DNA from: Acidobacteriota bacterium
GTDB taxonomy: Bacteria; Actinomycetota; Acidimicrobiia; Spongiisociales; ZC4RG35
Direction: 5' to 3'
Assembly (NCBI GenBank): GCA_004356805.1
Contig: SMXW01000074.1
Span: forward strand, 1 to 48,382
DNA: 48,382 bases
Part shown: positions 32,825-41,419 of the stretch, one piece after another
Numbering within the stretch: the first letter of the stretch is position 1
Layout: each line of letters starts with the position of its first letter
Program-made: the position numbers and the translations under genes
The notes under the pieces: model-generated
What the model saw: the letters and a program-made list of their open reading frames with translations, nothing else
The model's database searches: none
Told to the model about the DNA's origin: nothing

Positions 32825-33751
32825 ATGCCCGAGATCATTACCTGGCCGGACAAAGTGACGATCCCATTTGAGGATGAGGTCAACCTTCTGGCGGCGCTTG
32901 TCGAGGGGGGCATCCCCATCGCCCACGTCTGCGGCGGCAAGGCACGGTGCTCCACCTGCAGAGTGAAGATCGTCGAAGGACTGGCGGGTCTGTCGCCACG
33001 CACCGAGAAGGAATCGGCGATGGCCGACAGACTCGATTTTCCCGACGAAATACGACTCGCCTGTCAGACCAGTGCATCAGAGTCAGTGAGCCTGGGCAGA
33101 CTAGTGCTGGATAAGACTGACATTGCACTATCCACCCAAATCGGGAAGAACACGTTCACGGGTCCGGTCGGTAGAGAGGTCGACGTTGCCGTGATGTTCA
33201 CCGACGTCGTCGGATACACCAAAATGGCGGATGCTCTCCCCGCTTACGACATCGTCCATCTGCTGAATCGGTTCTTCCGCAACGTCAGCGCGGAGGTCGA
33301 GTCGAACTCGGGTCGCGTCGACAACTACATGGGCGACGCCGTTCTCGCTCTGTTCGGTGTCGACGGGGAGCCAAAGCCGGCCCTGTCAGCGATTCGATCG
33401 GGTCTCGGCGTTCTCCAAGTGGCCAGAGACCTCTCCCACTACGTGGAGCGGATATACGGGATGAGTTTCAAGGTCCGGGTAGGGGTCGACTACGGCCGGG
33501 TGGTGTTCGGCCTGATGGGGGCCGAGTCGTCGGCTCGGGAGACGGCGATCGGTGACACGGTCAACGTGGCCAGTCGTCTTGAAGCGGCTAACAAGGAGAC
33601 CGGAACCAACATGCTCGTCTCGGACATCGTCTACAAGGACTGTGCCCCCGAGGTCGACTTCGGCCAAAGCTTCGATCTCGACCTCCGCGGCAAAACCGGG
33701 CTCGTCGCGGCCCATGAGGTGATCGGGTTGAAAAACGAAGATGGCCTCTGA
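32825..33751 (+). CDS. Class III adenylate/guanylate cyclase with N-terminal 2Fe-2S ferredoxin domain
   Basis: A 308-aa redox-coupled cyclase. Residues 1-95 are a plant-type ferredoxin: Cys36, Cys42, Cys45 (CGGKARCSTC) and Cys80 (LACQT) bind the 2Fe-2S cluster. Residues of about 115-290 are the class III cyclase domain: FTDVVGYT gives metal Asp127, and NYMGDAVLALFG gives Asp171. At residue 167 Asn replaces the Lys usual for ATP selection in many cyclases. Such ferredoxin-cyclases are thought to sense redox state or Fe-S status. The product could be cAMP or cGMP. It lies alone, divergent in orientation from the downstream genes. Confidence 0.87.
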   Translation: MPEIITWPDKVTIPFEDEVNLLAALVEGGIPIAHVCGGKARCSTCRVKIVEGLAGLSPRTEKESAMADRLDFPDEIRLACQTSASESVSLGRLVLDKTDIALSTQIGKNTFTGPVGREVDVAVMFTDVVGYTKMADALPAYDIVHLLNRFFRNVSAEVESNSGRVDNYMGDAVLALFGVDGEPKPALSAIRSGLGVLQVARDLSHYVERIYGMSFKVRVGVDYGRVVFGLMGAESSARETAIGDTVNVASRLEAANKETGTNMLVSDIVYKDCAPEVDFGQSFDLDLRGKTGLVAAHEVIGLKNEDGL

Positions 33752-33772
33752 CGGAATCAGCACCCTAGATCC

Positions 33773-34111
33773 TTACGAACCGAACTTCGGAGGACCTCCC
33801 AGCAGAAGCCGAGCCGCAGAGTGAGCGTCCAGGTCCATACCCGCAGGGAAAAGCACATAGTCCCGCTTGATAGGCGACCTGGGGAAGTACCGAAGAGGGG
33901 ACGCCAAACCGCTGTCCAATAGTTCGTCGTGAACTTCGACGGGCACCTTGAACGCGAGGCCGACCGGCGTCAGAGATGCAACGATGACACCATTGCGGTA
34001 CACAGCCGCACCGGAAAAGAAGTGGCGACACTCAAGAGCACCGATTCTCTGGTCAGCGATGATCCACTGATCGGCGAGCTCCTTCAGTTGAGTCAAGTAG
34101 GGCTCAGCCAT
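33773..34111 (-). CDS. TfoX N-terminal-domain protein
   Basis: A 112-aa protein. IGALECRHFFSGAAVYRNGVIVAS matches the TfoX_N block (usually MFGG...Y..G..FA), and GLAFKVPVE matches the following strand. In TfoX this domain goes with competence gene regulation, but actinobacterial single-domain members have no known role. The ATG at 34111 is chosen, and a GTG just upstream is possible. It follows the rhodanese gene on the minus strand by 51 nt. Confidence 0.7.
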   Translation of the reverse strand: MAEPYLTQLKELADQWIIADQRIGALECRHFFSGAAVYRNGVIVASLTPVGLAFKVPVEVHDELLDSGLASPLRYFPRSPIKRDYVLFPAGMDLDAHSAARLLLGGPPKFGS

Positions 34112-34162
34112 CACAATCGTTTCAACAGCCGTTGGTCAGCGGCACACCCGTGGCAAGTCTGG

Positions 34163-34492
34163 TCAGCCTGCGGCGTCGCCCTCCAAGGGAAGCCCGGCCG
34201 ATTCCCAGTCGGCAAGGCCACCCGCGTACCGGCGGACGTTGGTGTACCCATTTTCGACCAGACCCCGGTAGGCAAACTGACTGGCGACGCAGTCCACATT
34301 TGAGCAATAGACAACTATCTCGTCATCGACGTCGAGACCAGCCAGAGCATCCTCAACAGAGTGGAAGTGAAGTGACCCGGGTATGTGCAGAGCACGGAAC
34401 GCCCAATCGTGGAGTGTCATGACAAGCTTGAACTCGTCATCGCGATCGAGTTTGGCTTTCAGTTCTTCTCGGTCGATCGTCTTGATGTCCAT
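34163..34492 (-). CDS. Rhodanese-domain protein
   Basis: A 109-aa single rhodanese domain. The N-terminus (IDREELKAKLDRDDEFKLVMTL) and ALHIPGSLHF are standard blocks. The active-site loop reads VYCSNVDCVASQFAY with Cys63 as the sulfur carrier. GLADWESAGLPLEGD closes the fold. It can transfer sulfane sulfur to cyanide or other acceptors. The native partner is unknown. The ATG has GAAGGA about 9 nt upstream. Confidence 0.88.
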   Translation of the reverse strand: MDIKTIDREELKAKLDRDDEFKLVMTLHDWAFRALHIPGSLHFHSVEDALAGLDVDDEIVVYCSNVDCVASQFAYRGLVENGYTNVRRYAGGLADWESAGLPLEGDAAG

Positions 34493-34834
34493 GGGTGGCG
34501 TCCTTCCGTTCCTAAGTCGACTCAGACTAGAGATGTTGACGATTCAGACCTCACGGACCCAAAGGCATGAATGGGGCGGCTCGGACTGGTTGTGGCTCAC
34601 ATCTTCTCGGAGGAAGGGCGCTAATGCCATCGGATCGGACGAGCCGGATCTGGTTGATCGGATAATCAGGTGGGTCTGATATCACGGTGTTGGGTAATTC
34701 CGCCCAGTTGAACATCAGTACCAGTGGCGGCGCCGACGTCAAATCCGGGTAATCGACGAAGACCTAACTGACATCATCGGCTGCACTTGGCTCCGATAGG
34801 GCGCTGGCCGGTGATGAGCGCTGATGTCGCCGGG
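34493..34834. other. Intergenic stretch without a supported gene
   Basis: About 340 bp between the divergent rhodanese and haloalkane dehalogenase genes. Only short ORFs are present, and none has a start signal or a recognisable product. I see no tRNA, strong hairpin or repeat. Confidence 0.6.
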
Positions 34835-34840
34835 TAGGGT
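34835..34840 (+). promoter_or_regulatory. -10-like box for the haloalkane dehalogenase gene
   Basis: TAGGGT lies 6 nt before the ATG at 34847. No ribosome binding site is seen, so a leaderless transcript is likely. Confidence 0.4.
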
Positions 34841-34846
34841 CAAATC

Positions 34847-35743
34847 ATGGGTATCGAAGCATTGCGTACCGATGACAGCCGGTTTGTCGACCTTCCCGAC
34901 TGGCCTTACTCACCTCAGTATGTGGAGGATCTTCACGGCTATGAGGGCCTGCGAATGCACTACATCGACGAGGGGCCTGTCGACGCCGAAGTGATTCTGT
35001 GTCTGCACGGTGAGCCGACATGGGGGTATCTGTTTCGGCGCATGATCCCGGTCTTCCTTGAAGCAGACTATCGGGTGGTAGCGCCTGACTATTTCGGTTT
35101 CGGACGGTCGGACAAGCCGGTCGACGACGCCGTGTACACCTTCGACTTCCACAGGGACGCCCTCTTGGCCCTCATCGAGCGTCTCGACCTCTCCCAGATC
35201 ACACTTGTCGTCCAGGACTGGGGAGGACTTCTCGGTCTCACGCTCCCTGTCGCATTTCCGGACCGGATCTCGGGCCTGCTGATCATGAACACGGCCTTCG
35301 CCATCGGAGTCGAACCAACCGAAGGGTTCATTGCCTGGCGTGACTTTGTAGCCAACAAGCCCGACTTTGAGGTAGGTCGACTGATGGCAAGAAGCGTGCC
35401 CCATCTCAGTCCCGAAGAAACCGCAGCCTACGATGCGCCGTTCCCCAATCCCGAGCACCAAGCAGGCGTCAGGACATTTCCGGCGTTGGTCCCTACCGAC
35501 CCGTCGATGGACGGCGTCGAAGTGTCCCGTCGAGCCGTCAGTTGGTGGTCCGAGCAGTTCGACGGTCGTTCCTTCATGGCGATCGGCATGCAGGACCCTG
35601 TTCTGGGCCCGCCGGTCATGGAACGTGTCCACACAGCCATTCGCAACTGCCCAGAACCGATGCGAGTCGAAGAGGCCGGCCACTTCGTACAGGAGTGGGG
35701 TGAGCCAATCGCCAGAGCAGCTCTCGACTCTTGGGCTGATTGA
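34847..35743 (+). CDS. Haloalkane dehalogenase, subfamily I (DhlA-like)
   Basis: A 298-aa alpha/beta-hydrolase that should cleave carbon-halogen bonds to give alcohol plus halide. Motifs follow DhlA closely: oxyanion HGEPTW (54-59), nucleophile VVQDWGG with Asp124 and halide-binding Trp125, GMQDPVLG with the catalytic acid Asp250, and EAGHFVQEWGE with His279. A Trp at 164 in the cap (FIAWRDF) may be the second halide ligand. Substrate range cannot be predicted. It precedes transketolase by about 120 bp on the same strand but has its own promoter. Confidence 0.87.
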   Translation: MGIEALRTDDSRFVDLPDWPYSPQYVEDLHGYEGLRMHYIDEGPVDAEVILCLHGEPTWGYLFRRMIPVFLEADYRVVAPDYFGFGRSDKPVDDAVYTFDFHRDALLALIERLDLSQITLVVQDWGGLLGLTLPVAFPDRISGLLIMNTAFAIGVEPTEGFIAWRDFVANKPDFEVGRLMARSVPHLSPEETAAYDAPFPNPEHQAGVRTFPALVPTDPSMDGVEVSRRAVSWWSEQFDGRSFMAIGMQDPVLGPPVMERVHTAIRNCPEPMRVEEAGHFVQEWGEPIARAALDSWAD

Positions 35744-35848
35744 CCGACCGGCAACGTCACTCACTCAATCCGACATACGCCGGCTACCAACAAGCGATAG
35801 CGCTATCTCTTCATCCGCCACAGATCAACGCCCAACCGAGTGCCGATG

Positions 35849-35854
35849 TATCCT
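35849..35854 (+). promoter_or_regulatory. -10-like box for transketolase
   Basis: TATCCT lies 8 nt before the ATG at 35863. The interval 35744-35848 has no other supported feature. Confidence 0.35.
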
Positions 35855-35862
35855 CGCCGCCG

Positions 35863-37812
35863 ATGTCGGAATCACCTTCAACTGAACAGCTAGCGGTCAA
35901 CACAATCAAAGCCCTGGCGATGGACGCGGTCCAGAAGGCCAACGCCGGTCATCCGGGAATGCCAATGGGAATGGCCGACATTGCGGTCACCCTCTGGTCG
36001 AGGTTCATCAACGTCGACCCCGACGACCCCGAATGGCCTGACCGTGACAGGTTCGTGCTCTCCAACGGACACGGGTCGATGCTTCTGTACTCCATCCTCC
36101 ATCTTTCCGGGTTCGGGCTGTCCCTCGACGATCTCCGCGACTTCCGACAGTGGGGTAGCCACACCGCGGGGCACCCCGAGATCGATCACAAGCTGGGTAT
36201 CGAGACGACGACCGGGCCCCTTGGTCAGGGATTCGCCACGGGTGTCGGAATGGCGATCGCCGAGACTCACCTCCGCAGTCGTCTCGGTGCTGACCTTGTC
36301 GACCACCGGACCTACGGATTCGTGTCAGACGGTGACCTCATGGAGGGCATCAGCTCGGAAGCCGGCTCAATGGCAGGCCACTTCGGGCTCGGTCGCCTGA
36401 TCTACCTATACGACGACAACCAGATCTCAATCGATGGCTCAACCGAGATAACCTACAGTGAGGACGTCGCCCAAAGGTTCTCGGCGCTGGGGTGGCACAC
36501 CATCAGAGTCGACGGTCACGACCGGGAGGCCATAGGCCAGGCCATCAAGGAGTCCCTCTCTGAGGAGGACCGCCCCTCCCTGATCATCTGCCGCACTCAC
36601 ATCGCTCACGGTGCCCCCAATCTCCAGGACACCTCGGCCGCTCATGGGCAGCCACTTGGGCACGATGAGATCAAGATGACCAAGGAGGCGATGGGCTATC
36701 CCATCGACCCTGACTTCTGGGTTGACGACTCGGTTTATGACTTCTTCAGAACCGCCATGGACCGGGGTCGCACCGCACACGAGGAGTGGGGTCGGCAGTT
36801 TGACGAAGCCAGCCAGAACCAGCGGACCCTCTGGCATGCTCTCCATTCCACCTCTGAGGTGAGCCTCGACGGGCCAGGATTCGAGGTCGGCGAGAAGGTG
36901 GCATCTCGGGCTTCGTCCGGGGGGTTGTTCGCAGAGATCGCAGAGAAGGTACCCGGATTCATCGGAGGCGCCGCCGACCTTGCCGGATCCACCAAGACCG
37001 TCATCGACTCATCCCGACTCTTCTCGAAAGATGACCGGGCCGCCCGCGATATCCCCTTCGGAATCCGCGAGCACAGCATGGGAGCCGTGGTGAACGGGCT
37101 AGCGATACACGGTGGACTCAGACCTTACGGAGCCACCTTCTTCATCTTCAGTGACTACATGCGTCCCGCAGTTCGCCTCTCGGCGCTGATGAGCGTGCCC
37201 TCAATCTGGGTTTGGACACACGACTCGATATTCCTGGGAGAGGACGGTCCGACGCACCAACCGATCGAGCATCTTGCATCACTTCGGGCCATGCCCAACC
37301 TCTGGGTTATTCGCCCCGCCGACGCCAACGAGACGATCGAGGCCTGGGAGATTGCCCTCAACCGCCACGACGGTCCCGTGGCCCTCGCGCTCACCCGTCA
37401 AGGTCTTCCCACACTGGAGCCACACCCAGGGGGAGTCGGCAAGGGCGGATACGTCGTGCGTGAAGGCAATGACGTGACTCTGATAGCCACCGGATCGGAG
37501 GTGCCGCTGATACTCGATGCCGCTGATCTACTCACCAAGGAAGGCGTTGCAGCCCGGGTGGTGAGCCTGCCCTGCTGGGAACTCTTCTTCGAACAATCCA
37601 GCGAATACCGATCCGAGGTTCTCGGTCCTGCCCCGAGGGTATCTGTCGAAGCCGGATCGACGTTCGGCTGGAGTGCAATCGTGGGATTGGATGGACTCAG
37701 CATCGGGATCGATCACTTCGGTGCGTCGGCTCCTGCCGACGACCTGGCCGACCACTTCGGATTCACTCCTGAGGTTGTGGCAGCCCGGGTCCGGGCTCAC
37801 CTCACTACCTGA
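35863..37812 (+). CDS. tkt: Transketolase
   Basis: A 649-aa thiamine-diphosphate enzyme of the non-oxidative pentose phosphate pathway. The start at 35863 (MSESPSTEQLAVNTIKALAM) fits the family N-terminus. A longer frame to 35740 adds an unrelated leader. AVQKANAGHPGMPMGMADIA, the ThDP motif SDGDLMEGISSEAGSMAGHF with DDNQISIDG, and the pyrimidine-domain block IREHSMGAVVNGLAIHGG are all present, as is THDSIFLGEDGPTHQPIEHL. Length is normal. The DAO-type oxidoreductase starts 3 nt after its stop. Confidence 0.95.
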   Translation: MSESPSTEQLAVNTIKALAMDAVQKANAGHPGMPMGMADIAVTLWSRFINVDPDDPEWPDRDRFVLSNGHGSMLLYSILHLSGFGLSLDDLRDFRQWGSHTAGHPEIDHKLGIETTTGPLGQGFATGVGMAIAETHLRSRLGADLVDHRTYGFVSDGDLMEGISSEAGSMAGHFGLGRLIYLYDDNQISIDGSTEITYSEDVAQRFSALGWHTIRVDGHDREAIGQAIKESLSEEDRPSLIICRTHIAHGAPNLQDTSAAHGQPLGHDEIKMTKEAMGYPIDPDFWVDDSVYDFFRTAMDRGRTAHEEWGRQFDEASQNQRTLWHALHSTSEVSLDGPGFEVGEKVASRASSGGLFAEIAEKVPGFIGGAADLAGSTKTVIDSSRLFSKDDRAARDIPFGIREHSMGAVVNGLAIHGGLRPYGATFFIFSDYMRPAVRLSALMSVPSIWVWTHDSIFLGEDGPTHQPIEHLASLRAMPNLWVIRPADANETIEAWEIALNRHDGPVALALTRQGLPTLEPHPGGVGKGGYVVREGNDVTLIATGSEVPLILDAADLLTKEGVAARVVSLPCWELFFEQSSEYRSEVLGPAPRVSVEAGSTFGWSAIVGLDGLSIGIDHFGASAPADDLADHFGFTPEVVAARVRAHLTT

Positions 37813-37815
37813 GTC

Positions 37816-39141
37816 GTGAGCCGACGGGCAAACGCCGTGGTTGTCGGTGCAGGCATCGCCGGCGTTTCGGCCGCATTTCACCTCGCTGTCAGACAGGGGG
37901 TGAAGGACGTTGTGATGGTGGACCCGAGGCCGCCTTTGACTCTCACCTCGGACAAGTCGACCGAGTGCTACCGGAACTGGTGGCCCAACGAGCCGATGGT
38001 CGGACTCATGAACCGCTCGATAGACCTTCTCGAGGAGATGGCCGAAGAGTCATCCGACGTGTTCGGCTTGAGCAAACGCGGATACTTGTTCGTCACATCC
38101 GACGCCGAGCGATTGCAGACAATGGTCGATGAGGCGCACATCACATCGGGGTTCTCGGCCGGACCCGTGAGACAGCATCCCGGCTCTGTGCCCTATGGGG
38201 ATGCGGACGACGGTGTCGACATCCTTGGACCCGCTGAGCTTGGCGAGCATTTTCCGTATATCACCGACAAGGCTGTTGGAGCAGTTCACGTCCGGCGCGC
38301 CGGCTGGTTCAGCGCCCAGCAGTTGGGAACATGGATGGTGGAGCAGGCGAGGGACCACGGTGCCGAGTTGGTTTCCGCCGAGGTCGTCGACATTCACGTC
38401 GAATCGGAGCAGATCGTTGATGTGTCCTTGAGCGACGGGTCATCCATCGCCACCGACACGGTGATAGCTGCGGCGGGGCCCCTGTCCGCGCCGTTGGCCT
38501 CCTTGGCAGGTGTCGAGCTCCCTCTGTACTCCGAGCTTCATCTGAAGGTGGCCTTCAGGGACCACCTGGGTGTCATCCCAAAAGAAGCACCAATGATCAT
38601 CTGGAGTGACCCACAGCGAATCGATTGGAGTGACGAGGAGCGAGCAGAGTTGGGGCGCATGGGTCGGAGCGACATCCTCGGGGAGATGCCCATCTACTGC
38701 CACGGACGGCCCGAAGGCGGAGCGGAGTCGCCGTACTTCCTAGCTCTGTGGCAGTACCACCACGAGATCCTCGAGCCAACCTGGCCGCTACACGAGGACC
38801 CTCTCTACCCCGAGGTGGTCATGCGCGGGTTGACCACCATGGTTCCCGGGTTGGCCCCGTATCTCGATGGGCTGCCCGAATCGATCGTCGACGGCGGCTA
38901 CTACACCAAAACACGAGAGAACCGGCCTCTGATCGGACCTTGCGGTCCTGAAGGCTTTCACGTCGTCGCCGGACTCTCGGGATTCGGCGTGATGGTCGCT
39001 GCCGGAGCAGGAGACCTAGTGGCTCGTCACGTCACCGGGCGTCCCCTCCCCGATTACGCCGACTCGTTCCTACTAAGCCGTTACGACAACCCCAACTACA
39101 TGGCAGGTGTGCAGGCCCCGGAGCATTCGGGTCAGCTGTAG
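37816..39141 (+). CDS. FAD-dependent oxidoreductase, DAO family
   Basis: A 441-aa flavoenzyme of the D-amino-acid oxidase superfamily (sarcosine or dimethylglycine dehydrogenase-like). The N-terminal dinucleotide motif is VVVGAGIAGVSAAFHLA with GxGxxG at 11-16. RAGWFSAQQLGTWMVEQARDHGAEL and the C-terminal NRPLIGPCGPEGFHVVAGLSGFGVMVAAGAGDLVA block are family marks. It most likely oxidises an amine or amino acid. The GTG start is 3 nt after the transketolase stop. No typical covalent-FAD His motif could be confirmed. Confidence 0.82.
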   Translation: MSRRANAVVVGAGIAGVSAAFHLAVRQGVKDVVMVDPRPPLTLTSDKSTECYRNWWPNEPMVGLMNRSIDLLEEMAEESSDVFGLSKRGYLFVTSDAERLQTMVDEAHITSGFSAGPVRQHPGSVPYGDADDGVDILGPAELGEHFPYITDKAVGAVHVRRAGWFSAQQLGTWMVEQARDHGAELVSAEVVDIHVESEQIVDVSLSDGSSIATDTVIAAAGPLSAPLASLAGVELPLYSELHLKVAFRDHLGVIPKEAPMIIWSDPQRIDWSDEERAELGRMGRSDILGEMPIYCHGRPEGGAESPYFLALWQYHHEILEPTWPLHEDPLYPEVVMRGLTTMVPGLAPYLDGLPESIVDGGYYTKTRENRPLIGPCGPEGFHVVAGLSGFGVMVAAGAGDLVARHVTGRPLPDYADSFLLSRYDNPNYMAGVQAPEHSGQL

Positions 39142-39438
39142 GAATCGAGCTGGAGCTGGATAACAGACGCAATCAGCTCGAAGTCAGGGTCAATGGTCAA
39201 GACACTCGATCCGGAACGGATCGCCATAGCGGCATCAGACGGTCGACTGTGCCAGAGACGGTGACGCCCGCCGATCGACAGACTCGGAAGATGGCCGCCG
39301 CGGCCCAAAATCGGCGGCCGGCTCTATGGGTGTCCAGTGAAACGAGGTCAGCACAGACTCGAGAATCTGAGGGTTCTCGGCAGACCGCGCGCCGGCAAGA
39401 ACCTCCATCAGAACCGGCTCGGAGACGACAAGGATCCG
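39132..39438 (-). pseudogene. Decayed VapC-type PIN toxin (N-terminus missing, two frameshifts)
   Basis: Three reading frames together give a PIN-domain body. Frame a: RILVVSEPVLMEVLAGARS and later EPAADF. Frame b: AAAAIFRVCRSAGVTVSG then TVDRLM. Frame c: AAMAIRSGSSVLTIDPDFEL, ending at a TGA at 39134-39132. The first shift is at the A4 run 39307-39310, the second near 39233-39237. The usual N-terminal start and first Asp (like MIVDTS) are absent, and the upstream side joins a truncated VOC gene at about 39436. No antitoxin gene remains. It is a clear relic of a toxin gene, not a working one. Confidence 0.7.
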
Positions 39439-39654
39439 GAGATTCCCAACCACTGGGGCGTCTATTTCGCCGTCGATGACACCGCCGGCGTAATGGAGAC
39501 AGCTGAGGCCAATGGCGGCCATGTGACCTATGGCCCGTGGGACATACCTGACGTGGGGGTGTTTGCAGGCCTGGCCGACCCGTACGGAGCCAGCTTCACG
39601 GTGATTCAAATGGCACAGCCGGTGGACCGATTCGCTCAACTACACCTGGAATGA
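39436..39654 (+). pseudogene. 3' fragment of a VOC (glyoxalase-like) protein gene
   Basis: About 72 codons encode the last half-domain of a vicinal-oxygen-chelate protein: PEIPNHWGVYFAVDDTAGVM, GHVTYGPWDIPDVGVFAGLADPYGASFTVIQMAQP. The family usually has about 120 or 250 residues, so the 5' part is gone. Upstream the plus-strand frame continues only as antisense of the vapC relic, so the apparent longer ORF starting at 39337 is an artefact. Both fragments meet within a few bases at about 39436. Confidence 0.65.
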
Positions 39655-39713
39655 GCGCCCATGGCTCTTCATAACGGCGTATATTCCATCTGGAAACGAC
39701 CGAAAGGAGACAA

Positions 39714-40391
39714 ATGTCGTTCTGGGACAGCCTGGTGGACCGTCTGCAGGAATTTGGAGAGACGGTGATCGAGTGGACCATCCTGCTTGGAATAACCCTT
39801 GTCGTGCTCGTGATTGGGCGCTGGATTATCGGGCTCATTCGAAAGGCGATCGAAGTGATTCTCGGCGCTACGGCGCTAGACGGAATTTGGAAGCGTTCCG
39901 GGGTGGCAAAAGTCCTGGAAGAGGGGGATCAAACACCCGCATCGATCGTGGCGACCGTCGTTTATGCGTACCTGATGGTCGGACTGTTCATGACCGCGGC
40001 GCGGATACTCGAACTGGCAACAATCGAAGCGCTGCTCATACGTCTACTGGCATGGATACCGCTTCTGCTCCTTGCAGCCACGATTGTCATAATCGGTGCC
40101 GCGGCAGGTAGTTGGGCCGCAGGCCTGGTGAAGCCTTTCGCCGACGAGCAGCACGTACCCTGGCTGACATATGTGGTTCACGTTGGCGTGATCCTCTTCG
40201 GTCTGCTGTTCGCCATGGACCTCCTGCGAGTCACTTTCGCCGAAGACGTCGTGAAGATTGTCATCGCCTCGACAACAATCGCCCTAGCCATCGCTTTCGG
40301 AGTCGGCGGAATCGACGCCGCCAAGAAGTGGTGGGCCAAGTACGGGAGCCCGGCAGACTCGGATTCGGATCGCGGTTCTACCAACTTCTGA
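39714..40391 (+). CDS. Multi-helix membrane protein with conserved TM-helix repeats (MscS-related type)
   Basis: A 225-aa membrane protein with about four to five helices. Tandem TM_helix-type segments are seen: VLVIGRWIIGLIRKAIEVILG followed by LVKPFADEQHVPWLTYVVHVGVILFGLLFAMDLLRVTF and ALAIAFGVGGIDAAKKWW. Such proteins resemble the membrane part of small-conductance channels but lack the MscS beta domain. The ATG has AAAGGAG just upstream, and TATATT at about 39674 is a good -10. A channel or scaffold role is possible but not shown. Confidence 0.7.
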   Translation: MSFWDSLVDRLQEFGETVIEWTILLGITLVVLVIGRWIIGLIRKAIEVILGATALDGIWKRSGVAKVLEEGDQTPASIVATVVYAYLMVGLFMTAARILELATIEALLIRLLAWIPLLLLAATIVIIGAAAGSWAAGLVKPFADEQHVPWLTYVVHVGVILFGLLFAMDLLRVTFAEDVVKIVIASTTIALAIAFGVGGIDAAKKWWAKYGSPADSDSDRGSTNF

Positions 40392-40404
40392 CAAATGAGG
40401 GTGG

Positions 40405-40432
40405 GTGATGCGTGTCCAACCACGCATCACCC
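40405..40432. terminator. Strong hairpin between convergent genes
   Basis: GGTGATGCGTG (40405-40415) pairs perfectly with CACGCATCACC (40422-40432), loop TCCAAC. Extra GTGG/CCAC bases extend the stem outside with a bulge. It lies between the converging membrane protein and DUF427 genes, so it probably serves both. There is no T-run. Confidence 0.6.
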
Positions 40433-40442
40433 CACTCATCGC

Positions 40443-41186
40443 CTAGGAGAACATGGTCTCGGGGCGCTCCTGAAGAACTTCATCGATGTAGATATCGAGC
40501 TTCTCGTTGTAGAAGGCCACGAGACCCGCCACTTTCTGAGACTCGGGAAGCGGTGTGTCGTAACCCCATACGACGTTGTCGTGGGCCTCGCCATCAACTG
40601 TTACCGACCAGTACCGAGCCGTCCCCTTGTAGGGGCAAGCCGTGGACAGATCGGTCGGTGTGAGAAGGTCCATCCGCACGTCGGTTTTGGGTAAGTAGTA
40701 GCGAACCGGAAGACCGGTCTCGAATAGGAAAGAAGCGTTCGTCGAGTCGGCGACGGTTACGCCCTCGATCTCAACCCTCACCCGGCGACTGGAAGGAAGG
40801 ATGTCCAGTCTCGTGTTTGGGTCACGAGGGTGCACATAGACTTCCTCGTCTTCCTCGAACCAATGGTCCATCGTCTTCCAAACAAATGCGTAGTGGCCGG
40901 CGAGCTCGGGGAGCTTTGGATCGAGATAGGCGTAAGCGGTCCCCTCTCCGTTGCCGGCCTTGACCAGGTATTGGGTGGCCTCACCCCGACTCGGGCTTCG
41001 CCGAGTCTCACCAGTCTCAACCAGCAGCTCAGTCTTGACGTCGGCTTCGGGGAAGTAATAGGTCGGGTAGTAAGGGACCTCCCAGACCAATAACGGCGAG
41101 GTCGTGTCAACCACCACCTCGCCCCCGAGTATCGCTCGGACACGCTTTTCGCCTTGCTCGGTGCGAACTCGTCCTCGGTCAGACAT
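40443..41186 (-). CDS. DUF427 protein with two tandem domains
   Basis: A 247-aa protein with two copies of the DUF427 fold. Copy 1: VWEVPYYPTYYFPEADVKTELL then TQYLVKAG. Copy 2: LFETGLPVRYYLPKTDVRMDLL then CPYKGTARYWSVTVDG. Both share the Y-(Y/F)-P/L-x-x-D-V pattern, and copy 2 keeps the family's usual CPYKGTA. The function is unknown, as for the family in general. The MITE-like element lies upstream of its start, between it and the CHAD gene. Confidence 0.88.
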   Translation of the reverse strand: MSDRGRVRTEQGEKRVRAILGGEVVVDTTSPLLVWEVPYYPTYYFPEADVKTELLVETGETRRSPSRGEATQYLVKAGNGEGTAYAYLDPKLPELAGHYAFVWKTMDHWFEEDEEVYVHPRDPNTRLDILPSSRRVRVEIEGVTVADSTNASFLFETGLPVRYYLPKTDVRMDLLTPTDLSTACPYKGTARYWSVTVDGEAHDNVVWGYDTPLPESQKVAGLVAFYNEKLDIYIDEVLQERPETMFS

Positions 41187-41253
41187 CCCAAAACCTCAAA
41201 ATGTTGATGATCCTGCCCATTGGACAACGCCTACCCCGAGGCAATGATTCCGC

Positions 41254-41419
41254 TAGTGGTCTGTCGCACAAATGGTGTGCGTGTGTCTCCGAGGCATCGG
41301 TGTTCGATCCGCAAGGACGCACAACGAAGCCGCACCTGTTCGTGCGGCAAGGCGGAGGACGCAGCGGACGACATCGAGGGCCGGAGAGACGCCGCAATCA
41401 TTTGTAAAGCGGACCACTA
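41254..41419. mobile_element. MITE-like element with TA target duplication (Tc1/IS630 type)
   Basis: Ends are inverted repeats of 19 bp with 14 matches: GTGGTCTGTCGCACAAATG (41256-41274) and the reverse complement of 41399-41417, GTGGTCCGCTTTACAAATG. The element of about 162 bp is bounded on each side by TA inside CTAG (41253-41256, 41417-41420), matching TA duplication by IS630/mariner transposases. It has no coding capacity. A central hairpin GCCGCAC/GTGCGGC lies at 41329-41348. The right CTAG contributes the stop codon of the CHAD gene. The left-end 16 bp also occurs at 6669. Confidence 0.65.

Noticed and set aside
39235-39639. Minus-strand ORF of 134 aa
   Set aside because: The C-terminal half is one frame of the broken vapC relic and the N-terminal half is antisense to the VOC fragment. 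It is not a real gene.
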